Part shown: positions 41,029 to 51,266 of the stretch, piece by piece | Position numbering within the stretch: the first letter of the stretch is position 1 | Layout of the letters: the number at the start of each line of letters is the position of its first letter | DNA from: VXNE01 sp965205735 | Lineage (GTDB): Bacteria; Pseudomonadota; Gammaproteobacteria; Pseudomonadales; Azotimanducaceae | NCBI GenBank assembly: GCA_965205735.1 | Contig: OZ242179.1 | Location: 4,030,001-4,094,000 of the forward strand | Direction: 5' to 3' | DNA length: 64,000 bases | Program-made: the position numbers and the translations under genes | The notes under the pieces: generated by a model | Database searches by the model: none | Told to the model about the DNA's origin: nothing | What the model saw: only the letters and a program-made list of their open reading frames with translations

Positions 41029-44000
41029 ATGTCGATGACGATGACAACCGTGCATCTTGGACAAACAACCAAAATGATGAGAGGCGCTTCGCTGTGTCGC
41101 TGGATTCTGACAGCGGTGTTGATTGGAACGCCTGCATTCATTGGCGCACAGGAAACCGAAGCAGAAGACGCAGACGTGGTTGTGCAAACGGAGCTGGAAG
41201 CTGCACCGGTGGTTCCGCAAACGGAAGTCGAAGATGCTGCGGTGACCCCGCAGACGGAACTTGAAGACGCACCGGTTGTCCCGCTGCGGGAAATCGAAGA
41301 GATCGTGGTCACGGGATCGCGCATCGCCCGCACGCCCGGAGAATTGGCGGGCAACCTCGTCGTTCTCGGCGAGGAGTTCATCCAGGCCACCGGCGAAGCG
41401 ACCCTCGAACGCGTGCTCCGCCAGTTGCCGCAGAACCTGAACAGCACCAGCGAGTCATTCGGCAGCAACCTCAACAACGTCAGCAATTTCACTGGCGCAT
41501 CCACCGTAAATCTGCGTGGATTGGGGAGCGAGTCGACCCTCATCCTGATTGACGGGAAACGCTCCGGCTACAACGGATTCCTCGGCGGCGTGACCGACGT
41601 CTCCAAGATTCCCCTGTCGATGGTGGAGCGCATCGAGGTGATCCTGGACGGCGCTTCCGCCATCTACGGCTCCGACGCGGTGGGCGGCGTCGTCAACATC
41701 ATCACCCGCAAGGATTACGAAGGCGTCGAACTCGACCTGAACTACGTCTGGCCCAATGGAGGCAGTTACGACGAAGCGCGGGGCTCGATCGCCGGGGCGC
41801 TGGACCTGGAAGGCACCCGCGTGCGTCTGAACTATAGCCGCTCCGGGCATTCCGGCCTGGATGGCGCGGACCGGGAAACCACACTGTTCGACCGGTCGAT
41901 ATTCGCCGGCCCGCAGTACGACGTCCGTTTCTGCTGCCTGGCGGACGGCACCGCCTTCCCAATCCTGTATCGCCTGGACGGTGACGTGCTCACTCTGGCT
42001 GAGTACAACGCGCTCTCACCCGAGGACCAGGCGCGTGTAAGTGCCGAAACCCACGCGGTGCTGCCGCAGGGCTTCAACGAGAACTCGAGCGTCGACGACA
42101 TCACGCAATTCGGGGAGCCCAACTGGGGACCGGAGACCCAGGCGGGCTACCATATCTTGCCCGAGGAAACGCGCGACAGCTTCTCGGCCAGCGTCGAGCG
42201 GGATTTCGGACTGCGGTTGAGTGCGACGGCAAACTTCCGTTACGAAACTCGGGATACGACATACGGCGGCGGCTACGTCAGGCTCTCGGGCCAGAGCCTG
42301 CACGGCGCCAATCCTTTCAATCCCTTGGGCCGACTGGTCCACGTGCGTGGCCAACGCCCGGACATGGGCACCCTGTCCACCCAGACGCAGAGCGAGACCT
42401 TGAATTGGGGCATCGATTTCGAAGGCTCCTTCAACGACGACTGGGACTGGGAGGCGGGTTTCGGAGTCAGTTCGGAGAACACGGACTCCGATCGTCTGAA
42501 TACCCTGGATAATAGTGCCCTGGCGCCCGGTCTGAACTCAAACGGGCTCCCGGGAAGTCAGTTCCTCCGCGGCGAAACGGCAGCGTCTTGCGCCGAGAAA
42601 GGCGGAACGTTTTTTTTCGGGTCCTGTCGGGTCGCTACCCCGCCTATTCCACCCATCAGCCCGTGGGGCGACCTGACTCCTTACATTACTCCCTCGCTGC
42701 TGGCGGCCAGCACGAACGGACAGACGCGCTTCGATGCGCTGGTACGGGGCGGGCTCTGGGCCATGCCGGCCGGCGAAGTCAGGGTGCTGCTCGGCTACAG
42801 CCGGCACAACACTTCGCTCGACAGTGAAAGCGATTTTACGATAGGGATCGTCGATGCATCGCCCATCAGCGACGTCGCCTCCTTCAACACCGAGGCGCAG
42901 CGATCCAACCACGCGCTCTACACCGAAGCGCTGGTACCGCTTGCCGAGGACCGCCTGTCGCTGAGCCTGTCAGCCCGCTGGGACTCGTACGACAAGCCGG
43001 ATGTGACCTACAGGGAGACCGACCTGGGGACGGAGTCCACGCAGGACATTGCCGACCCCGGCGACGCGACGACCTGGGGCGCGGGGCTCATATTCACACC
43101 CGGGGAAGGCTTTCGCGTCCGCCTGAACGCGCAGACCGCCTTTGTCGCGCCGCAACTCAACCAGTTGCTGCGGACAACGAGCGAGCGCGCCGCGCAACCA
43201 TTCAGGGGCCTATTCGTCCAGGAACCCGATGGCTCGCTTACCTTTGCGGATACACTCATTCTGGATGGCGGCAATCCGGACCTCACGCCCGAGACTGCGG
43301 ACACCTTGAGCGCTGGCATCGAGTTCAACCCGGTCGACGTGCCGGGGCTTGGCACCAAGGTGACCTGGAACTGGACGGACTTCAAGGACCGCATCAGCCG
43401 CGTTAACAATTTCATAATCGACCGGAATAACCCGCCCAGCAACACCATGTACTCGGCCGCAGACGATCTGTGGTTCCAGGATCGCCGCTGGATCAACGTA
43501 TCGTCGGTGAGCCGCGCCGGCGTCGACGTCGAAGTCTACTACTCGACTTCCAACGACCTGGGCGACTGGACTGTGCAGTTCAGGCATTCCAGGACCGGGA
43601 AGTACGACGTCATCGTCGATCCCGCGACGGACCAACCGATCAGTGTTGTCGCGCATACTTTCGGCAGCACGGCGATCGGCGTGGTATCCCGTTCGGCGAT
43701 GACAACCCAGTTGATCTGGAGCAACCCTTGCGGACTGGAAGCGAGCCTAGACTTTTCGTCGAGATCCAAGACGAGTTCGTTTCTCGCCGGTGTGACGAGC
43801 ACTTACGAACCGCCGACGATCATTGACCTGAGGCTCGGCTACGATATCGGTGCAGGCACTTTGCTGCCGTCCCCGGACTGGGCAAAGGGTGCCCGCGTCT
43901 CCCTCACGGTAAACAACCTGGGCGACAGCTTCGGTGAGTCATCCGTCGTGGGTTCCGTTGGTGAAGAAGTGAGTGTGTCCTCCGGCTCGCCACAGTTTGG

Positions 44001-44037
44001 CCGCGTTTTCAACCTCACCATGCACATGTCGCTGTGA
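41029..44037 (+). CDS. TonB-dependent outer-membrane receptor with N-terminal degenerate repeats
   Basis: 1002 residues from ATG 41029 with GGGGAG five bases upstream. The signal peptide core is WILTAVLIGTPAFIGA. Between it and the TonB box lie three degenerate 13-residue units of type PQTELEDAPVV. The TonB box region is EEIVVTGSRIAR. The plug shows GATLERVLRQLPQN-like and YGSDAVGGVVNIITRK motifs, and the barrel runs to the C terminus (FNLTMHMSL). It takes up an unidentified ligand (siderophore, saccharide or peptide) from outside. The two downstream genes encode a thioredoxin-like protein and an FG-GAP lipoprotein. The 218 bases before the start hold no gene and no motif I can identify. Confidence 0.9.
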   Translation: MSMTMTTVHLGQTTKMMRGASLCRWILTAVLIGTPAFIGAQETEAEDADVVVQTELEAAPVVPQTEVEDAAVTPQTELEDAPVVPLREIEEIVVTGSRIARTPGELAGNLVVLGEEFIQATGEATLERVLRQLPQNLNSTSESFGSNLNNVSNFTGASTVNLRGLGSESTLILIDGKRSGYNGFLGGVTDVSKIPLSMVERIEVILDGASAIYGSDAVGGVVNIITRKDYEGVELDLNYVWPNGGSYDEARGSIAGALDLEGTRVRLNYSRSGHSGLDGADRETTLFDRSIFAGPQYDVRFCCLADGTAFPILYRLDGDVLTLAEYNALSPEDQARVSAETHAVLPQGFNENSSVDDITQFGEPNWGPETQAGYHILPEETRDSFSASVERDFGLRLSATANFRYETRDTTYGGGYVRLSGQSLHGANPFNPLGRLVHVRGQRPDMGTLSTQTQSETLNWGIDFEGSFNDDWDWEAGFGVSSENTDSDRLNTLDNSALAPGLNSNGLPGSQFLRGETAASCAEKGGTFFFGSCRVATPPIPPISPWGDLTPYITPSLLAASTNGQTRFDALVRGGLWAMPAGEVRVLLGYSRHNTSLDSESDFTIGIVDASPISDVASFNTEAQRSNHALYTEALVPLAEDRLSLSLSARWDSYDKPDVTYRETDLGTESTQDIADPGDATTWGAGLIFTPGEGFRVRLNAQTAFVAPQLNQLLRTTSERAAQPFRGLFVQEPDGSLTFADTLILDGGNPDLTPETADTLSAGIEFNPVDVPGLGTKVTWNWTDFKDRISRVNNFIIDRNNPPSNTMYSAADDLWFQDRRWINVSSVSRAGVDVEVYYSTSNDLGDWTVQFRHSRTGKYDVIVDPATDQPISVVAHTFGSTAIGVVSRSAMTTQLIWSNPCGLEASLDFSSRSKTSSFLAGVTSTYEPPTIIDLRLGYDIGAGTLLPSPDWAKGARVSLTVNNLGDSFGESSVVGSVGEEVSVSSGSPQFGRVFNLTMHMSL

Positions 44038-44135
44038 AACCAGGGGCGGAACTCGCCAGGAAGCGTGATGGGAACTTGCGCTCGGAAGGATGGTCCTAAC
44101 GATGAACGCTTTGCGCTGAGTTGGAGGGGATGAAT

Positions 44136-45412
44136 GTGCGCCTGACAATCTGGCCATTGCTCGCATTGCTGGCGGGCTCGCCGGCATTCGCTGGCGAGTT
44201 CGTGCTCGAGGGCGACCTGTCGGCCCACTACAGCAGCGGCAACTTCGTCGTCTGGACCCCGAAACCCTCGCCGGACGGCAAACGGGCTCGGGGCATGATG
44301 ATGGCGGCGGCATCGAGCTCCGAAAAGCGGGTCAGCATGGAATCGACCCTTGATGTGGTTGCCAGGGCGCCGCTGTCGCCAGATGGCACGTTCCGGGTCG
44401 AGGCCACCGTGGACACGCCGCGCATCGTCTACTTCTACGTGCTCGACGCCATCGGCCTCGAGGGAGACGCTACGCGCCCATGAAGGGCAACGCCTTCATT
44501 CTGGAGCCCGGACAGTTGCGACTGCACATGAGCCGCCCGGGCCAGTTCTATATCGAAGGCGGTCGCTACAACGATGCGGTCTACAACTCGTGGCGCCGTT
44601 CCGCGCCCCACGTGGAAGCCCAGGCCGAATACAGAGCGCTCATTCCCGCGGTCGACGGAGAGACCGAAGCCGAGCGGAGAGCGCGCAGCGACCGATATTC
44701 GGCTGTATTCAGCCGGATCCTGAGCATGGAGCGGGAAGGCCGCGCGCAAACGGCGACCACGCATCCGGATTCGTTGGTGCGTCGCCTGACCATTGAATCG
44801 GCTTGGCTTGGCGGCCCCTGGATGCTGGAAGCCTTGCGCGGACTCGCCGAGATGACACCGGAAGATCCCTGGGTGGTTGAGCGACTGGCGACGACCGAGA
44901 CGGCGGAAGCAAAGCGATCCGAGGAAAGGAAGCGTTTCGCGGTCGGAGCCGGGATTCGCGACTTCGAAGCGAAGACACTTGGCGGTGAGTCGGTCCGGCT
45001 GGCCGATGTGCGGGCCAATAGCAAGTTCGTGCTGGTCGAGTTCTGGGCGTCCTGGTGCGGTCCCTGCCGGGTCGAAATTCCGCACATGAAGCAAGCCTAT
45101 GCGCAGTACCGGGACAAGGGGTTTGAAATCGTGTCCTTCACGATCGACAACGTGCGCGAGGACTGGGAAGTGGCGTCGGATGAAGAGCAGTTGCCGTGGG
45201 CTAATCTTGGGATGGGAGAAGATGCCGACGCGCCGGTTGCCTACAACGTGACCGGGGTACCCAAGAACTACCTCGTGGATTCCGCCACCGGCGACATCCT
45301 CGCCAAGGACCTGCGCACCCACCATCTCGACGAGAAGCTCGCCGAACTGTTGGGGTCCCCGAGCACGGTCGCCGTGGGCGCTTCCTCACCTACTCGGATG
45401 ATCGAGCCGTAG
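44136..45412 (+). pseudogene. TlpA-like thioredoxin protein split by a one-base deletion
   Basis: The 5' part starts at GTG 44136 or ATG 44130 behind GGAGGGG, with signal peptide LTIWPLLALLAGSPAFAG, and ends at TGA 44481-44483. The 3' part runs on from the overlapping ATG 44480 to 45412. The reading just before it, RRYAPMKGNAFILEPG, fits the join best: restoring one G in the run at 44462-44464 fuses both into a single 425-residue protein. The C-terminal domain has FWASWCGPCRVEIPH, a TlpA-type thiol-disulfide motif, in the periplasm. The ATGA overlap might also let two chains be made, but the second would lack a signal. It may be a true frameshift or a homopolymer error. Confidence 0.75.
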
Positions 45413-47104
45413 CGTCTGGTCGCCGGCGACGTCGCGCATCGTCGTCGATGCGCCGTCCGGCCATTCGACTTCCAGCACGTCCACCTGTTCGGCGCCGTCG
45501 AGACCGAAGATCTGTGCGGCGGGATTTTGCGACGTGAAGTTGCTGCCGATCATGATCTCGCGCAGTTGCGTTCGCTCATCTGTGGTTACCCGGATACGCG
45601 CGCCGGCGGCCTCCGTGTTGGGCGGCAGCCCATTGAGTTCTACCTTGAGGTAGCGACCGCCCGTATCGTTCCGCCACAGGGTCCCGGCATTGGTTTCGTT
45701 GCGGTGCGCCTGAAAGATGTCCATGTCTCCGTCGTTGTCGAAATCCGCGCAAACGATGGCATACCCGCGCTCGGTATCCGCAAGCCCCGCCGCCTTGGAC
45801 AGTTCCACGAACGCGCCGCGACCGTCGGACTCGAAAAAACGGCTCTCGTCCACGTGAAAATTGCTCGGCTCGAAAGGCACCCACCAGCCGTTGGTATGGT
45901 AGAGATCCAGGTCGCCGTCGTTGTCGAAGTCCGCAAAACACGCACCCCATCCCCACCCGCCATCCCGCACGCCAGCCAACTCGGTAACGTCTGAAAACTC
46001 TCCGCCCGCGTTGCGATACAGCCGATTGCCCAATTCGAAGACTTGATCGCCAGCCTCGTCGGGCACACTCCAGATGGAAGTGACGAACCAGTCGAGGTCG
46101 CCGTCGCCATCGTAGTCGCCCACGGCCGAGCCCATGCCATTGCGATCTTGAATGACGTTGCGGTCGGTTGCGTTCGTGAACGTGCCGTCGCCGTTATTGA
46201 TAAAGAACATCGACGTCAGGAAATCCGCCGAGATCAAGAGGTCGGGATAGCGATCCTCGTTCATTCGCGCGAAGGTGGGGGTGAAGGTGTAGTCGAATCC
46301 CTCGCCGTAGGAGGACGCCACCGGCTCCGAGCTGAAGATTTCCGGCGAAATGCCCGCTTCGAGACTGACATCCGTAAACCGGATATCGCCGTCGCGGGTG
46401 TCATTTCGCCACAGGTGCTCGGTATGCAACCGGACGCCGGGCCCATCTTCCGTACCCCAATGCGTGAGAAACATGTCGAGGTCGCCGTCCAGGTCGTAAT
46501 CGCCGAATCCGGCCGACACCGTGTGTCGGGCGCCGAGGGTGTCGATGCCGGAGCCGGGGGTGACGTCCGTGAACGTGCCGTCGCCTTCGTTCGTGAAGAC
46601 GAATGATGGATCGAACTCCAGCCCACCGACGAACAGGTCGAGATCGCCGTCGCCGTCCATGTCGGCGAATGCCGGACCACTGTGACGATAGTTCTCGGAG
46701 GCGGATTTCGTGTAGGCAATGCCGGCCTTCATCGCGACATCCTGGAAGACGTTGTCGCCGAGATTCCGGTACAGGAGGTTGGGCCCGATGTCGCCGCGCA
46801 CGATGAACAGGTCGACGAGCCCATCGCCATCGTAGTCGCCGGCCGCCACGCCGCCACCGAACTCTTCAGGATCCACGAATTCTGGTGGGTTCAAGTAGCC
46901 ATGGCTGTACTGGATACCTGATTCTGCGGTTGCATCGACAAACAGTGTGGCCACCGGGAGCGGGTCTGGCGGAGGCGCTGGCGCTGGCGGCTGCACGGGG
47001 CGCGAGGGTTCCGTGCCTCCGCTGCCGCCGCAACCCGCGATCAGGACGACAAGCATCGCAGCGTGTAAGCCATCTCTATGTAAACCCAGCTTGGGCTTCA
47101 ACAT
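45386..47104 (-). CDS. CRTAC1/ASPIC-UnbV family FG-GAP repeat lipoprotein
   Basis: 572 residues from ATG 47104 (GGGGA upstream). A lipobox LIAGC follows a short hydrophobic segment, then a proline-rich linker (RPVQPPAPAPPPDPLP). Seven or more calcium-binding FG-GAP/VCBS repeats with D-x-D-x-D-G-x-x-D cores follow (GDYDGDGLVDLF, DMDGDGDLDLF, DFDNDGDLDLY and others). They should form a beta-propeller. The last 90 residues are the ASPIC/UnbV domain (RIRVTTDERTQLREI). Proteins of this type are surface- or periplasm-exposed; function is not established. The gene converges on the TlpA-like gene with a 27-base overlap of coding ends. Confidence 0.88.
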   Translation of the reverse strand: MLKPKLGLHRDGLHAAMLVVLIAGCGGSGGTEPSRPVQPPAPAPPPDPLPVATLFVDATAESGIQYSHGYLNPPEFVDPEEFGGGVAAGDYDGDGLVDLFIVRGDIGPNLLYRNLGDNVFQDVAMKAGIAYTKSASENYRHSGPAFADMDGDGDLDLFVGGLEFDPSFVFTNEGDGTFTDVTPGSGIDTLGARHTVSAGFGDYDLDGDLDMFLTHWGTEDGPGVRLHTEHLWRNDTRDGDIRFTDVSLEAGISPEIFSSEPVASSYGEGFDYTFTPTFARMNEDRYPDLLISADFLTSMFFINNGDGTFTNATDRNVIQDRNGMGSAVGDYDGDGDLDWFVTSIWSVPDEAGDQVFELGNRLYRNAGGEFSDVTELAGVRDGGWGWGACFADFDNDGDLDLYHTNGWWVPFEPSNFHVDESRFFESDGRGAFVELSKAAGLADTERGYAIVCADFDNDGDMDIFQAHRNETNAGTLWRNDTGGRYLKVELNGLPPNTEAAGARIRVTTDERTQLREIMIGSNFTSQNPAAQIFGLDGAEQVDVLEVEWPDGASTTMRDVAGDQTLRLDHPSR

Positions 47105-47368
47105 CCATCCCCGATTGCGCGCCGTGCTTGTGCCCATTTCCTGGCCGATGCTTCCCGTTTTTGGAACACGTTCGTCATCGCGACATCGATCCGCAGTTTA
47201 CATGGGACGACGCCTGCGACTCATCGTTCAGTTCGGAGCCAGACACGAAACGCGGCTTGGCGGAACCTGTACCTCGCGCGATGGTCCGTTGATAATGGCG
47301 CACTCGTTCACAGCAGGGCAGTGCGGAGGATTTCGCGCTTTTTTGCGACAACTGGAGGGTTGGCCTAG

Positions 47369-50300
47369 ATGAACTCGACGAGCTTGGGGGAAATCCTGAA
47401 GCCACTGGCCTTGCGGGCAATGGCGCTCCTCATTGTCTGCGGTCTCGCGTTCGACGTTTCCGTATGGGCCGACCCAGTGCGGACGAACTACTCGCGGGCG
47501 GAGTTGGTTGCGGAGCAGGCCTCGATACCGGCGGACGGAGGGATAGTGACCCTCGGGCTGGCTATCGCGCCGGACCCGACCTGGCACGCCTACTGGATCA
47601 ATCCAGGCGACGCTGGCCTTGCGGTGACCATGCGCTGGAGTCTGCCGGAGGGATTCTCTGCATCTGAACTCCAGTTTCCGGCGCCCCACGTCATTCCCTT
47701 CGGCGAACTTGTCACGTACGGCTTCGACGAGCCGATCATGCTCTTGAGCGAGATCGCGGTTCCCGCCGGGCAGGCGGGCGATACCGTGGATTTGCAGGGG
47801 GAGGCTCGCTGGGTTGTTTGCGACGACGAGCTTTGTGTTCCGGAAAAGGCTTCGCTGTCGCTGACATTGGCCTTCGGCGATGGGAACCTCGATCCGCGCC
47901 GCGCCGAGTCGTTCGCCGCCGCGCGCGCGAAGCTGCCCGAAGTTGTCGATTGGCCCGCGCAATTCGAGCGCGTCGGCGAATCTGTGCGCGTTGCTGTGAA
48001 AACACCCGATTCAGTCGCCGAGATGCGCGATCCCTACCTCTTTGTCGTATCGCGGTACATCGTCAAATACGCGCAGCAGTCGGCGTCGTTCGCGCCGGGA
48101 GGCATCGTTGTCTCCATGGAAGCGGGTCGCAAGGCGGATGCGGCGACGGAATTCCCGGCCGTCTTGCGTTTCACGGACAGCGCTGGAGAGGAGCGGGCCG
48201 TCTGGATCGATGTGCAACCGGCAACCGCGGCCGCCCCGCTTGACGCGGGTGGCGTCATTGCGTCGCTGCCGACGTTGCCTTTGGGCGACATGTCACTTCC
48301 GGTCGCGCTGCTCTTTGCCTTTCTCGGCGGGATCATCCTGAACCTCATGCCCTGCGTCTTTCCCGTCCTCAGCATGAAAGCGCTGAGCCTGGTGAGGATG
48401 GGGCATGCGGATCGACGGGAGACGCAGCAGAGCGGTCTGCTGTACACGGCGGGCATCCTCGTCGCCTTCGCCCTGGCGGGCGGCGTTCTGGTGGTGTTGA
48501 GAGAGGCCGGGCAAGCCGTTGGCTGGGGCATCCAGATGCAGTTCCCGTTGGTGAACCTGGGCCTCGGGTTGCTGATGCTGGCCATTGCCCTGAACCTCCT
48601 TGGCGTTTTCGAGTTCGGCGTGCGCGCGGCCGGGATCGGACACGCGCTCACGGCGGGCAATGAACGCAGGGCGGCGTTTTTCACTGGCCTGCTGGCTGTC
48701 GTGGTGGCCACGCCTTGCACAGCGCCATTCATGGCAGGCGCGCTGGGCTATGCGCTGGTGCAGCCGGCGCCGGCTGCCCTTGGAATCTTCCTGGCCCTGG
48801 GCCTCGGGCTCGCGTTCCCCTATCTGCTGATCAGCTTCGTTCCGTCGCTAGGGCGCATCATGCCCAGGCCCGGTCCGTGGATGGCGACGTTCCGGAGCAT
48901 TCTGGCGTTTCCCATGCTCGCCACGGCCGTCTGGCTGTTCTGGATCCTGGGCAAGCAGCTTGGCGCAAGTTCCATGGCGGTCGCGCTGCTCGCAGCGGTC
49001 TTCTTTGCCTTCTCGCTGTGGGCGTTCGGACGGGTGTTCGGGAGCGCGCATCCATGGCCCTGGCGGGGCGTGGCTGCGGCGGCACTCGTTGTGACGCTGT
49101 TGACGAGCGCCAAGGTTGAAGACTACAGGATAGACCCTGCGGCACTTGCGGATGGGCACGCCGGCACGTTGGGTGAACTGACGCTGGAACGATTCACGCC
49201 TGAGCGAGTCGCCGACTACGTGGAGTCCGGTCAGCCGGTGTTCGTCTACTTCACCGCCGACTGGTGCGTGAACTGCAAGCTGAACGAGCGGGTGGCGCTA
49301 GCCTCCGAAAAGGTCGGCACGGCTTTTAGCGAGCGCGGCATCAAGGTCATCGAGGGCGACTGGACCAATCAAGATCCGGCGATCACGGAATGGCTCCGCC
49401 GCCATGGCCGCGTTGGCGTTCCTCTCTACCTGTATTACCCCCAAGGCTCGTCGGTAGCCGAGCCAGCGGTGCTGCCACAGATACTGCTCCCCGATATCGT
49501 CATCGCCGCCATCGATGCGGCTGAGGACGCGTTGATCGCCGCCGCCGAACCCGACTGGTCGCTGGTTCAGGCATACATCGACGTCGATGAGGCGTGGCAT
49601 GCGCTGGACAAGGAGATCAGGAAATCGGGCGCTTCCAGCGAGGAGCGGAGCAAGCGCCGGGAGACGGAGCTGGGAGACCATCCCGACATCAGCATGGCCG
49701 TCGCTGCCGCAAGCGCCATCCTGGATCTGGATGGCGCGCACGACCGCACGCGCGACGCCGCCGTCTTCATGATGGAACATACCATGGGGTCGTCTGATTC
49801 CGGCGAGTACGTGGCGCGGGGCGCGCGAATGATCGCGAAGCACTTTCCCGAGGACGAGGATTGGCCAAGGCTGCTTTGGATGCTCGATTTCAATACCCAA
49901 CCGGGAGAGGACGAAGGGGTGGAGGCGATCTTCGAGCGGCTATCCGGGTCGACGAAGAATGCCGTCACGAGAGCCACTGCCGCGTACTACCGGGCCGCCC
50001 GCAATCTGCGACTTGCGAACGAGGTTTCCACGCCGTCGGAAGAACGCGAGCCGTACCGCGAACAGGCGCTCGCGCTCGCGGAGGGGCTGAGTGCCGGCGT
50101 GGAGGACGAGGAACTCGAAAAACGCCGCCGATTCGAAGACGACGGCACACCGATTCCCTTCCAGACCCTGGCCGAGGCCGAGCGGGACCTGCTCTACAAC
50201 CTCAACCATCTCACCGTCGGCAGGAAACTCCCGAACGTGACCGCCAAGCGGCTCGATGGCATGGAGGAAGACTTTTCGACATTCCGGAACCAGACCGTTC

Positions 50301-50629
50301 TGATCGATTTCTGGGCGACCTGGTGCGGTCCCTGCGTCAAGTCGCTGCCGGACCTGCGGGAACTGAGTGCGGAGTTGCCGGCGGACAGGTTCGAGATACT
50401 CTCGATCAGCGTCGATGAGGAAGTCGACACGGTAGCCGAATTTCAATCGGACGAGCCGATGCCCTGGGCCAATTGGCACGTCGGACCGCGCGACAAGATA
50501 CTCCAGACTTGGGCGGTACGTGCCTACCCCACCTATTTGCTCGTTGACGCCTCGGGCAACATCGCCGCCCGCACGCACAAACTTGACGACACGTTAATTT
50601 CGCTGATCCGCAGCACAACGGGGGCCTAA
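47369..50629 (+). CDS. DsbD-like thiol:disulfide interchange protein fused to a C-terminal TlpA thioredoxin domain
   Basis: 1086 residues, about twice the length of E. coli DsbD (about 565). Domain order: signal peptide (about residues 1-35); a periplasmic DsbD alpha-like or DUF255-type domain with VVCDDELCVPE; an eight-helix DsbD beta membrane domain carrying NLMPCVFPVLS and ATPCTAPF with the two redox cysteines; a thioredoxin domain with FTADWCVNCK near residue 640. A helical stretch of about 250 residues follows, and then a second, TlpA-type thioredoxin (FWATWCGPC near residue 985). It should pass electrons from cytoplasmic thioredoxin to periplasmic clients, with the extra TlpA domain as a built-in client. 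The start ATG 47369 has GGAGGG nine bases before. Confidence 0.88.
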   Translation: MNSTSLGEILKPLALRAMALLIVCGLAFDVSVWADPVRTNYSRAELVAEQASIPADGGIVTLGLAIAPDPTWHAYWINPGDAGLAVTMRWSLPEGFSASELQFPAPHVIPFGELVTYGFDEPIMLLSEIAVPAGQAGDTVDLQGEARWVVCDDELCVPEKASLSLTLAFGDGNLDPRRAESFAAARAKLPEVVDWPAQFERVGESVRVAVKTPDSVAEMRDPYLFVVSRYIVKYAQQSASFAPGGIVVSMEAGRKADAATEFPAVLRFTDSAGEERAVWIDVQPATAAAPLDAGGVIASLPTLPLGDMSLPVALLFAFLGGIILNLMPCVFPVLSMKALSLVRMGHADRRETQQSGLLYTAGILVAFALAGGVLVVLREAGQAVGWGIQMQFPLVNLGLGLLMLAIALNLLGVFEFGVRAAGIGHALTAGNERRAAFFTGLLAVVVATPCTAPFMAGALGYALVQPAPAALGIFLALGLGLAFPYLLISFVPSLGRIMPRPGPWMATFRSILAFPMLATAVWLFWILGKQLGASSMAVALLAAVFFAFSLWAFGRVFGSAHPWPWRGVAAAALVVTLLTSAKVEDYRIDPAALADGHAGTLGELTLERFTPERVADYVESGQPVFVYFTADWCVNCKLNERVALASEKVGTAFSERGIKVIEGDWTNQDPAITEWLRRHGRVGVPLYLYYPQGSSVAEPAVLPQILLPDIVIAAIDAAEDALIAAAEPDWSLVQAYIDVDEAWHALDKEIRKSGASSEERSKRRETELGDHPDISMAVAAASAILDLDGAHDRTRDAAVFMMEHTMGSSDSGEYVARGARMIAKHFPEDEDWPRLLWMLDFNTQPGEDEGVEAIFERLSGSTKNAVTRATAAYYRAARNLRLANEVSTPSEEREPYREQALALAEGLSAGVEDEELEKRRRFEDDGTPIPFQTLAEAERDLLYNLNHLTVGRKLPNVTAKRLDGMEEDFSTFRNQTVLIDFWATWCGPCVKSLPDLRELSAELPADRFEILSISVDEEVDTVAEFQSDEPMPWANWHVGPRDKILQTWAVRAYPTYLLVDASGNIAARTHKLDDTLISLIRSTTGA

Positions 50630-50732
50630 CCCTGAAAACGCCTTGCGGTCGCGTCTCCAAGCGCACTTCGCCTGTCGGCGTTGAGGCCCGCTGCGCGACA
50701 TGGGCGGTCGTGCCGGACAAGGCGGAGTTGCC

Positions 50733-51209
50733 ATGAAGCTGGACTTTGACGAAGCCCAATGGCCAGAACTGTCCGCCTTCCGAAGGGCCTGCCTGGCCAA
50801 TCGTTTCGATGAGATGGCGGAAATCGCGACGCGTTCACATGCATGGTACGCAAACGAGAATCCTGGGAATCGCTCCATGCCTCAGTTGGCATCGATGTTT
50901 CAGGCGCAGTACTACGCGAGCGAAAACAATCTGCAAGCGTTGCGGGAACTGGTATCAAAGGAACCCCGGGTCCTGAATCAGCCATGGACCGCACAAGGCT
51001 GGTTGCCTATTACGCAAGCCGTGTCTGCTCACGGTGATCGTGGGCTTGTGGAATACATGATAGAGGCGGGCGCCGATTTGACACTGATGGTTGGCGATCA
51101 GAATGACCGTTATACCGTGCCGGACATGGCCAGATACGGTGGCCATGAACGGCTTGCTGCCTGGCTTGACGAACAAATCAGCAAATTCGACAGAGGGGCC
51201 ATCGGCTAA
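50733..51209 (+). CDS. Ankyrin-repeat-like small protein
   Basis: 158 residues from ATG 50733, behind GGCGGAG. The middle to C-terminal part shows degenerate ankyrin units (LQALRELVSKEPRVLNQPW, GDRGLVEYMIEAGADLTLM, PDMARYGGHERLAAWL), so a protein-binding role is likely. No signal peptide. It follows the DsbD fusion by about 100 bases on the same strand. A specific partner is not known. Confidence 0.65.
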   Translation: MKLDFDEAQWPELSAFRRACLANRFDEMAEIATRSHAWYANENPGNRSMPQLASMFQAQYYASENNLQALRELVSKEPRVLNQPWTAQGWLPITQAVSAHGDRGLVEYMIEAGADLTLMVGDQNDRYTVPDMARYGGHERLAAWLDEQISKFDRGAIG

Positions 51210-51266
51210 CGCGTTGCAACGGGTTGACCGCTTGTTCCCTGGGCGTCGTGCTGTTGGCGCGCGTCT

